Shown: positions 41,001 to 53,000 of the stretch, one piece after another
Layout: every line of letters starts with the position of its first letter
Numbering within the stretch: position 1 is the first letter of the stretch
Assembly: GCA_020796225.1 (NCBI GenBank)
Contig: CM036753.1
Span: 1,240,001-1,304,000 of the forward strand
DNA: 64,000 bases
Source: Arion vulgaris
Taxonomy: Eukaryota; Mollusca; Gastropoda; Stylommatophora; Arionidae
Direction of reading: 5' to 3'
Made by a program: the position numbers and the translations under genes
The notes under the pieces: model-generated
Databases searched by the model: none
Seen by the model: only the letters and a program-made list of their open reading frames with translations
Told to the model about the DNA's origin: nothing

Positions 41001-44000
41001 TAATACACCGCCACAGATACCCCACATACACATAATACACCGCCCACAGATACCCTCACATACACATAATACACGCCACAGATACCCTCACATACACATA
41101 ATCACGCCACAGATACCCTCACATCACATAATACACCGCCACAGATACCTCACATACACATAATACACCGCCCACAGATACCCTCACATACACATAATAC
41201 ACCGCCACAGATACCCTCACATACACATAATACACCGCCACAGATACCCTCACATACACATAATACACCGCCACAGATCTACTCACAATCACATACTACA
41301 CGCCACAGATACCCTCACATACACATAATACACGCCACAGATACCCTCACATACACATAATACACCGCCACAGATACCCTCACATACACATAATACACCG
41401 CCACAGATACCCTCACATACACATAATACACCGCCCACAGATACCCTCACATACACATAATACACCGCCACAGATACCCTCACATACACATAATACACCG
41501 CCCACAGATACCCTCACATACACATAATACACGCCACAGATACCCTCACATACACATAATACACTCACAGATACCCTCACATACACATAATACACCGCCA
41601 CAGATACTACACAATCACATCCTACACATAATACACGCCACAGATACCCTCACATACACATAATACACGCCAAGATACCCTCACATACACATAATACACG
41701 CCACAGATACCCTCACATACACATAATACACGCCACAGATAGCCCTCACATACACATAATACACCGCCCACAGATACCCTCACATACACATAATACACCG
41801 CCCACAGATCCCCTCACATACACATAATACAGCAACAGATACCCTACTACAACATAATACACGCCACAGATGCCCTCTACACTAATACACAGCAAGATAC
41901 CTCACATACACATAATACACCGCCACAGATACCCTCACATACACATAATACCCGCACAGATACCCTCACATACACATAATACACCGCCACAGATACCCTC
42001 ACATACACATAATACACCGCCACAGATACCCTCACATACACATAATACACCGCCACAGATACCCTCACATACACATAATACACCGCCCACAGATACCCTC
42101 ACATACACATAATACACGCCTACAGATACCCTCACATACACATAATACACCGCCACAGATACCCTCACATACACATAATACACCGCCCACAGATACCCTC
42201 ACATACACATAATACACGCCACAGATACCTACATACACATAATGCACGCCCACAGATACCCTCACATACACATAATACACGCCACAGATACCCTCACATA
42301 CACATAATACACGCCACAGATACCCTCACATACACATAATACACGCCACAGATCTCACATACACATAATACACGCCACAGATACCCCACATACACATAAT
42401 ACACCACAGATACCCCACATACACATAATACACCGCCCACAGATACCCTCACATACACAATACACCCCAGATACCCTCACATACACATAATACACCGCCA
42501 CAGATACCCTCACATACACTAATACACGCCACAGATACCCTCACATACACAAATACACGCCACAGATACCCTCACATACACATATCGCCATACAGATACC
42601 CTCACATCAGCATACCTGACAGATACCCCCACATACACATACACGCCACAGATCCCTCACATACATAATCACCACAGATACTCACATACATAATCACGCC
42701 ACAGATACCCTCACATACACATAATACACCCCACAGATACCCCACATACACATAATACAGCCACAGATACCCTCACATACACATAATACACGCCACAGAT
42801 ACCCTCACATACACTAATACACGCCCACAGATACCCTCACATACACATAATACACGCCACAGATACCCTCACATACACATAATACACCGCCACAGATACC
42901 CTCACATACACATAATACACCGCCACAGATACCCTCACATACACATAATACACCGCCCACAGATACCCCACATACACATAATACACCGCCCACAGATACC
43001 CTCACATACACATAATACACCCACAGATACTTCAACACACAAAAACACTACACAAAAACACTGCTTCACACCAGATATAGAACACACAAACACTACACAC
43101 TGCTTACACAGAGTACAGAAGAATCACACAACACACTGCTCACACAGAGTACAGAAGAATGCACACAACACACTGCTACACACAGAGTACAGAAGAATGC
43201 ACACAACACACTGCTACACACAAGAGTACAGAAGAATGTACACAACACACTGCTACACACAGAGTACAGAAGAATGCACACAACACACTGGTGTTCTAGT
43301 TGTCTACAGAGAATGTGTCGTGTACACAGATTAATATATCCTACAAGACAGCTGAAACTATGTCTGTTTACAAGAAACGACACACTTTCATACACACATA
43401 ACATCATCATAATGGAGTGTTGATGCCACAGTCATCCCAGGGCTATGTTCCAGCTCTATATCATTAAGTTGTTAATGTTACTCATTGTCTCCAGGCAGAC
43501 ACAAGTTCTCAGTATTATTTGGTGTTGGTAGAGTTTCTCTAGTGCTGTCAAAGAACCTACTGGAAACAGACTGGAATGAGAACAGTGATGTGTACATCTA
43601 CTTGTGTGGCCTGTGTGTGTGTGTGTGTGCATGTGAATGAGAAACAGTGATGGAGTACATACATTATGTGGGCTGCGTGTGTGTGTGCATGTGGAATGAA
43701 AACATATGGGTACAACATGTTGCCTTCATGATTCTGGAATGAGGAAACAGTGATGTGAGTACATACATGACTTGTGTGTGGCCTTGTGTGTGTGTGTGTG
43801 TGTGCATGTGGAATGAGGAAACAGTGATGTGAGTACATACATTACTTGTGTGTGGCCTTGTGTAGTGTGTGTGTGTTGCATGTTTGGAATATAGGTTAAG
43901 ATATATGTGAGTCATGCAATACTTGTTTTGATGGCATTCGATGTAGATATTGTGCAATGATCAAATGATGACATGATGTGTTCAAAAATTAATGTTGTGG

Positions 44001-47000
44001 TGATAGAGTTTGTGCAAGGAGGAGTTCCTCCACAACTACTATTGACAAAATATAATACAGATTATTCCTATAGACCTGGCTACAGAATTGTTACTATGCA
44101 AAATAGTACCGGAAAGCTTCTGAAGAAAATAATAGCATGTCGACTGGCATGGGCCCTCAGAAGTCTTCATATCTTTCCACCACTCTTGGAGGTTACATAT
44201 CTGGGAAGGAAACATAGTGTAATGCTACAGTCTTCATATGTTTCCACCACTCTTGGAGGTTACATATCTGGGAAGGAAACATAGTGTAATGCTACAGTCT
44301 TCATATGTTTCCACCACTCTTGGAGGTTACATATCTGGGAAGGAAACATAGTGTAATGCTACAGTCTTCATATCTTTCCACCACTCTTGGAGGTTACATA
44401 TCTGGGAAGGAAATATAGTGTAATGCTACAGTCTTCATATCTTTCCACCACTCTTGGAGGTTACATATCTGGGAAGGAAACATAGTGTAATGCTACAGTC
44501 TTCATATGTTTCCACCACTCTTGGAGGTTACATATCTGGGAAGGAAACATAGTGTAATGCTACAGTCCTCATCTATGATGTCTTTGAGGGTTTCAGTGAA
44601 GTTATCAAAACATATGCAATGGTGGTGAACTTGGATGATGCACACAATAGAGTGCCCATGACCTCTTATGCACCAGCTTATCAAACTCCAAATGCACACT
44701 TCATTCATAAGATGGATAGTAGTTGCTCTGTTGAAGAGGAATGTTGTACTATGATGTGCCAGTTGGTCATCTGTTGAAGAGGAATATTGTACTATGATGT
44801 GGCAGTTGGTCATCTGTTGAAGAGGAATGTTGTACTATGATGTGCCAGTTGGTCATCTGTTGAAGAGGAATGTTGTACTATGATGTGCCAGTTGGTCATC
44901 TGTTGAAGAGGAATGTTGTACTATGATGTGCCAGTTGGTCATCTGTTGAAGAGGAATGTTGTACTATGATGTGACAGTTGGTCATCTGTTGAAGAGGAAT
45001 GTTGTACTGTGATGTGCCAGTTGGTCATCTGTTGAAGAGGAATGTTGTACTATGATGTGCCAGTTGGTCATCTGTTCAAGAGGAATGTTGTACTATGATG
45101 TGCCAGTTGGTCATCTGTTGAAGAGGAATGTTGTACTATGATGTGCCAGTTGGTCATCTGTTGAAGAGGAATGTTGTACTATGATGTGCCAGTTGGTCAT
45201 CTGTTGAAGAGGAATGTTGTACTATGATGTGCCAGTTGATCATCTGTTGAAGAGGAATGTTGTACTATGATGTGCCAGTTGATCATCTGTTCAAGAGGAA
45301 TGTTGCACTATGATGTGACAGTTGATCATCTGTTCAAGAGGAATGTTGTACTATGATGTGCCAGTTGGTCATCTGAGCCGGTGAGTATATATTCAGGTTT
45401 GCCATAAGGTTCTCCTCTTTGCCTATATTTGTCCATCTGGTTTGGTCCAGTCCATATGTCCTTATTTGTCCATCTGGTTTGGTCCAGTCCATATGTCCTT
45501 ATTTGTCCATCTGGTTTGGTCTAGTCCATATGTCGTTATTTCTTGTGCTGCATGTGCTGTCTTCCCAGTTTCGAACTTCGTCAGGACATTCCTGGTGCCA
45601 ATCCTGGAGATCTTTGGGTTGAAAGAAGGTGAGTCAGCAGCTCAATATCTTATCTGATTTCATCAGGTCACTTCATGTGTCCTTCTTTGCTGTGTTCTTC
45701 TTCTTCCTTGTGTCACTTCATGTGTCCTTCTTTGCTGTGTTCTTCTTCTTCCTTGTGTCACTTCATGTGTCCTTCTTTGCTGTGTTCTTCTTCTTCCTTG
45801 TGTCACTTCATGTGTCCTTCTTTGCTGTGTTCTTCTTCTTCCTTGTGTCACTTCATGTGTCCTTCTTTGCTGTGTTCTTCTTCTTCCTTGTGTCACTTCA
45901 TGTGTCCTTCTTTGCTGTGTTCTTCTTCTTCCTTGTGTCACTTCATGAGTCCTTCTTTGCTGTGTTCTTCTTCTTCCTTGTGTCACTTCATGTGTCCTTC
46001 TTTGCTGTGTTCTTCTTCTTCCTTGTGTCACTTCATGAGTCCTTCTTTGCTGTGTTCTTCTTCTTCCTTGTGTCACTTCATGAGTCCTTCTTTGCTGTGT
46101 TCTTCTTCTTCCTTGTGTCACTTCATGAGTCCTTCTTTGCTGTGTTTCTTCTTCCTGTGTCACTTCGTGTCCTTCTTGCTGTGTTCTTCTTCTTCCTTGT
46201 GTCACTCATGGTCCTCTTGCTGTGTTCTTCTTCTTCCTTGTGTCACTTCATGAGTCCTTCTTTGCTGTGTCCTTCTTCTTCCTCGGGTGGCGAGCTATGA
46301 ATTTCATTGGTTGTGGTTTCTGTAGCTGTCTAGAGTTTTTTAAGGAGTAGGGTAACTAGCCCCACTCCCAACATCCTTAGTTGCCACTTATGACATGCAT
46401 GGCAGATAACAGTGATTCTATTCTTCACACCTCTGATTTGGGCCCAGGTAACCACTTTGGTGTCAAATAGACTCAAATGACAAAACATGACAGAAAGTGA
46501 GATGTATATATTAGAGTGTATGATAATATGAAGAACTTTCCGATGGATGTCTGCTGTATCATGCAATCATAGTTTGAGAAGCAATGGGGTATGTATATAC
46601 AGTCTCTGATGATTTCAACTTATCAAACATTGCTATATATTTATGCATGCATGCAGCATGTAGTAGACACACACACACACACATATCCTGTTTGCTTGAT
46701 GTGTACATATCCTGTTGGGTTTGGGCACAAGTTTCATATTTTCTTCTCTCAATAAATCAATAGTCTGTCTGTAGTCATGTCATATCTGAGCTAGTGCTTT
46801 GTTATCTATGAACACAAGTATTTGAACAGATCACTTCAATTTGAGATAGGACACACACGTAACAGATCACTTCAATTTGAGATAGGACACACACGTAACA
46901 GATCACTTCAATTTGAGATAGGACACACACGTAACAGATCACTTCAATTTGAGATAGGACACACACGTAACAGATCACTTCAATTTGAGATAGGACACAC

Positions 47001-50000
47001 ACGTAACAGATCACTTCAAGTTGAGATAGGGCACACACGTAACAGATCACTTCAATTTGAGATAGGACACACACGTAACAGATCACTTCAATTTGAGATA
47101 GGGCACACACGTAACAGATCACTTCAATTTGAGATAGGACACACAAGTTTGTCAAAAAGAAACTCAAATTGCATCTAAATTCACATACTCTACATCAAGG
47201 GTCAACAGCTCTAAAGCAGGGGTCAACAGCTCTAAAGCAGGGGTCAACAACTATAAATCAAGGGTCAACAGCTCTAAAGCAGGGGTCAACCGCTCTAAAG
47301 CAGGGGTCAGCAACTCTAAAGCAGGGTCAGCTCTAAAGCAGGTCAACAACTCTAAAGCAGGGTCAACAACTCTAAAGCAGGGGTCAACAACTCTAAAGCA
47401 GGGGTCAACAGCTCTAAAGCAGGGGTCAACAGCTCTAAAGCAGGGGTCAAGAACTCTAAAGCAGGGATCAACAGCTCTAAAACAGGGGTCAACAGCTCTA
47501 AATCAGGTGTCAGCAGCTCTAAATCAGGTGTCAGCAACTATAAATCAGGGGTCAGCAACTATAAATCAGGGGTCAGCTCCTACAGTCATGTTTGCTCTCC
47601 TAAAGTCATGTCTACTCTCCTACAGTCATGTCTACTCTCCTATAGTCATGTCTACTCTCCTACAGTCATGTCTACTCTCCTACAGTCATGTCTACTCTCC
47701 TACAGTCATGTCTACTCTCCTACAGTCATGTCTACTCTCCTACAGTCATGTCTACTCTCCTACAGTCATGTTTGACCATGTTTATTATTTGTGAAATATG
47801 TTTAATATATATATACTCCAAACTTGTCATGTTTACTCTCCTACAGTCGTATTTCTAATGTGAGTGACCATGTTTTCTTCACTGTCACCGAGAGAGATGA
47901 TATACTTGGACAATTGATTATACCTGTTGCTTCCTTGATGACTGTCAAGGGAGTCGTCAAGAAGTGCCCTCTCAAGTCTCACAAGAAATGTTTAAATCCT
48001 CAAGGGGAACTACTCTATCAGTGTTACATATCCAAACAGAGACCCAGCATGTTGACTACAGGCTCAAATACAATAACAACAGGCGGCGGACAGTTAACAG
48101 GATTTCAACGTCTGAGACACAGTTTAAACCCAACTCAAAATTTTGTTCAGAAAAAGATGAAGATGATAAGACAATATCCAGCTCATTGTCTAGTTTTAAT
48201 AAGAAGCTTTCCAAATCTCTGCATGATATTTTCCATATCGGTCGATTCGGTGACAGCAAGTACGAGAATGAGCAACAACAACAATCAAATAAAGGCAAAC
48301 GATTTAGTCTGAGATTTCCTAGCCTTATTTCTGGAATAGATAAAGTAGGCAAGGAGGTGCCCATTGTAACACATATTGTACCTAATATGGCAACCATCCA
48401 AGGTGGAACTCGCTTAGCTTTGGAAGGTCTGAACCTTGGTGTGGGTAAATCAGACATCATGGAGCTGATACTGTGTGGTTCAGATCTACTTGATAGTATA
48501 GAATTTGAGTCAGAGTCTAGAATTTATGTCACAACGCAACCTACAGCCGCTGGTAAGGGTGATCTTTGGATTGAGACAATATCTGGTGGTCAAAATGTCA
48601 TCAAAAATATTTTTACATTCGTTGATCGAACATCTACATCCAACAATGTCCAAGACTCTAAGACATATTCCAGTCGCAGACACTCTAGCGTTGGAGATAA
48701 TCTAGGCAAAACTGCAACTATCTCAGAGAATAATTCTAGTATGACTGAGAAGCAAGATAACATCAACCAACTTATTAATGTAGTCGAGAAATCATCTTCA
48801 CTGAAAAAGGTATGAAACTGTTGTCTGAAGATTTTAATTGATCAATTGTTTTCAATGTCTTGTATTGGTCTAAGTCAGATCAGACTCTCTCACAAGCTGA
48901 AGGATTGACTTAAATGTCTTGTATTGGTCTAAGTCAGATCAGACTCTCTCACAAGCTAAAGGATTGACTTAAATGTATTGGTCAAACTCTCTCTCACAAG
49001 CTGAAGGATTGACTTAAATGTATTGGTCAAACTCTCTCTCACAAGCTAAAGGATTGACTTAAATGTATTGGTCAAACTCTCTCTCACAAGCTGAAGGATT
49101 GACTTAAATGTATTGGTCAAACTCTCTCTCACAAGCTAAAGGATTGACTTGAATGTATTGGTCAAACTCTCTCTCACAAGCTAAAGGATTGACTTGAAAA
49201 GTATTGGTCAAACTCTCTCTCACAAGCTGAAGGATTGACTTAAATGTATTGGTCAAACTCTCTCTCACAAGCTGAAGGATTGACTTGATTAACCAGGATT
49301 GATTTAATTTTTGTCAACTCTCTCTCACAAGGGTAACCACTTGCCTTGTTAACAGGTTTTATCAATATAGTCCAAACTCTTCTCTGCAGCAATCTCTAGC
49401 ACCTCCTGGACAATGCATGGAATAAACAACATCAGCTCTTCAACACCATCTTTGGGAATCTCAGGGCAAAGCACATGTCAATAAAACATGAGAAGTTCCA
49501 ATTTTCAATAACATCATCATTGATGGATTCAATGTAGATAAAGATACATTGATGAGATTCTCATATGTCAGATAAATGATATCATTGATGAGATTCTCAT
49601 ATGTCAGATAAATGATATCATTGATGAGATTCTCATATGTCAGATAAATGATATCATTGATGAGATTCTCATATGTCAGATAAATGATATCATTGATGAG
49701 ATTCTCATATTATGTCAGATAAATGATATCATTGATGAGATTCTCATATGTCAGATAAATGATATCATTGATGAGATTCTCATATGTCAGATAAATGATA
49801 TCATTGATGAGATTCTCATATGTCAGATAAATGATATCATTGATGAGATTCTCATATGTCAGATAAATGATATCATTGATGAGATTCTCATATGTCAGAT
49901 AAATGATATCATTGATGAGATTCTCATATGTCAGATAAATGATATCATTGATGAGATTCTCATATGTCAGATAAATGATATCATTGATGAGATTCTCATA

Positions 50001-53000
50001 TGTCAGATAAATGATATCATTGATGAGATTCTCATATGTCAGATAAATGATATCATTGATGAGATTCTCATATGTCAGATAAATGATATCATTGATGAGA
50101 TTCTCATATGTCAGATAAATGATATCATTGATGAGATTCTCATATGTCAGATAAATGATATCATTGATGAGATTCTCATATGTCAGATAAATGATATCAT
50201 TGATGAATTCTCATTATGTCAGATAAATGATATCATTGATGAGATTTCAACTTGAGTAATATTATAAACATGATCATTTATTAGATGTTTTTTTATTGTT
50301 TCTAGTAACATGTGTCATATACTATGTGCTGCATCTATTCTTCTTCTTGTCTTCCATTTGCTGCATCTATTCTTTCTTCTTGCCTTCATTTTGGATATCT
50401 ATTCTTTCTTCTTGCCTTCCATTTGCTGGATATCTATTCTTTTCTTCTTGTCTTCCATTTGCTGCATCTATTCTTTCTTCTTGTCTTCCATTTGCTGCAT
50501 CTATTCTTTCTTCTGACCTTCCATTTGCTGCATCTATTCTTTCTTCTTGCCTTCCATTTGCTGCATCTATTCTTTCTTCTTGCCTTCCATTTGCTGTCAT
50601 CTATTCTTTCTTCTTGCCTTCCATTTGCTGCATCTATTCTTTCTTCTTGTCTTCCATTTGCTGCATCTATTATTTCTTCTTGTCTTCCATTTGCTGCATC
50701 TATTCTTTCTTCTTGTCTTCCGTTTGCTAGAATATCTATTCTTTCTTCTTGCCTTCCATTTGCTGCATCTATTCTTTCTTCTTGCCTTCCATTTGCTGCA
50801 TCTATTCTTTCTTCTTGTCTTCCATTTGCTGGGATATCTATTCTTTCTTCTTGCCTTCCATTTGCTGCATCTATTCTTTCTTCTTGTCTTCCATTTGCTG
50901 GATATCTATTCTTTCTTCTTGCCTTCCATTTGCTGGGATATCTATTCTTTCTTCTTGCCTTCCATTTGCTGGAATATCTATTCTTTCTTCTTGTCTTCCA
51001 TTTGCTGGAATATCTATTCTTTCTTCTTGTCTTCCATTTGCTGCATCTATTCTTTCTTCCTGTCTTCCATTTGCTGCATCTATTCTTTCTTCTTGTCTTC
51101 CATTTGCTGGAATATCTATTCTTTCTTCTTGCCTTCCATTTGCTGGGATATCTATTCTTTCTTCTTGTCTTCCATTTGCTGCATCTATTCTTTCTTCTTG
51201 TCTTCCATTTGCTGCATCTATTCTTTCTTCTTGCCTTCCATTTGCTGGGATATCTATTCTTTCTTCTTGCCTTCCATTTGCTGCATCTATTCTTTCTTCT
51301 TGCCTTCCATTTGCTGCATCTATTCTTTCTTCTTGCCTTCCATTTGCTGCATCTATTCTTTCTTCTTGCATTCCATTTGCTGCATCTATTCTTTCTTCTT
51401 GCCTTCCATTTGCTGCATCTATTCTTTCTTCTTGCCTTCCATTTGCTGCATCTATTCTTTCTTCTTGCCTTCCATTTGCTGGTATATCTATTCTTTCTTC
51501 TTGCCTTCCATTTGCTGCATCTATTCTTTCTTCTTGTCTTCCATTTGCTGGATCTATTCTTTCTTCTTGTCTTCCATTTGCTGCATCTATTCTTTCTTCT
51601 TCCCTTCCATTTGCTGGATATCTATTCTTTCTTCTTGCCTTCCATTTGCTGGATATCTATTCTTTCTTCTTGTCTTCCATTTGCTGGGATATCTATTCTT
51701 TCTTCTTGTCTTCCATTTGCTGAATCTATTCTTTCTTCTTGCCTTCCATTTGCTGGGATATCTATTCTTTCTTCTTGCTTCCATTTGCTGACATCTATTC
51801 TTTCTTCTTGTCTTCCATTTGCTGAGCATCTATTCTTTCTTCTTGTCTTCCATTTGCTGGCATCTATTCTTTCTTCTTGCCTTCCATTTGCTGAATATCT
51901 ATTCTTTCTTCTTGCCTTCCATTTGCTGCATCTATTCTTTCTTCTTGTCTTCCATTTGCTGGAATATCTATTCTTTCTTCTTGTCTTCCATTTGCTGCAT
52001 CTATTCTTTCTTCTTACCTTCCATTTGCTGCATCTATTCTTTCTTCTTGCCTTCCATTTGCTAGAATATCTATTCTTTCTTCTTACCTTCCATTTGCTGG
52101 GATATCTATTCTTTCTTCTTGTCTTCCATTTGCTGCATCTATTCTTTCTTCTTCCCTTCCATTTGCTGCATCTATTCTTTCTTCTTGCCTTCCATTTGCT
52201 GAATCTATTCTTTCTTCTTGCCTTCCATTTGCTGGGATATCTATTCTTTCTTCTTGTCTTCCATTTGCTGGGATATCTATTCTTTCTTCTTGTCTTCCAT
52301 TTGCTGTATCTATTCTTTCTTCTTGCCTTCCATTTGCTGATCTATTCTTTCTTCTTGCTTCCATTTGCTGCATCTATTCTTTCTTCTTGTCTTCCATTTG
52401 CTGCATCTATTCTTTCTTCTTGTCTTCCATTTGCTGAATCTATTCTTTCTTCTTGTCTTCCATTTGCTGTATCTATTCTTTCTTCTTGCCTTCCATTTGC
52501 TGTATCTATTCTTTCTTCTTGTCTTCCATTTGCTGCATCTATTCTTTCTTCTTGCCTTCCATTTGCTGCATCTATTCTTTCTTCTTGCCTTCCATTTGCT
52601 TCATCTATTCTTTCTTCTTGTCTTCCATTTGCTGCATCTATTCTTTCTTCTTGTCTTCCATTTGCTGGAATATCTATTCTTTCTTCTTGTCTTCCATTTG
52701 CTGCATCTATTCTTTCTTCTTGCCTTCCATTTGCTGGGATATCTATTCTTTCTTCTTGTCTTCCATTTGCTGGATATCTATTCTTTCTTCTTGTCTTCCA
52801 TTTGCTGCATCTATTCTTTCTTCTTGCCTTCCATTTGCTGCATCTATTCTTTCTTCTTGTCTTCCATTTGCTGAATCTATTCTTTCTTCTTGTCTTCCAT
52901 TTGCTGGATATCTATTCTTTCTTCTTGCCTTCCATTTGCTGGATTCTATTCTTTCTTCTTGTCTTCCATTTGCTGGGATATCTATTCTTTCTTCTTGCCT

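Noticed and set aside
38059..43038. Many minus-strand YYVYVRVSV/GGVLCVCEGICG frames as membrane peptides
   Set aside because: Products of the CA-rich array read in three frames. They end at random array indels.
43495..43754. A longer exon 3 running to the perfect donor at 43755
   Set aside because: The frame meets a stop at about 43650 in the (GT)n spacer, so the exon cannot extend that far in this sequence.
45629..46300. 223-codon hydrophobic frame (SLHVSFFAVFFFFLV repeats) as a membrane protein
   Set aside because: 45-bp repeat just after the exon 4 donor. Both strands are open, so it is an artefact.
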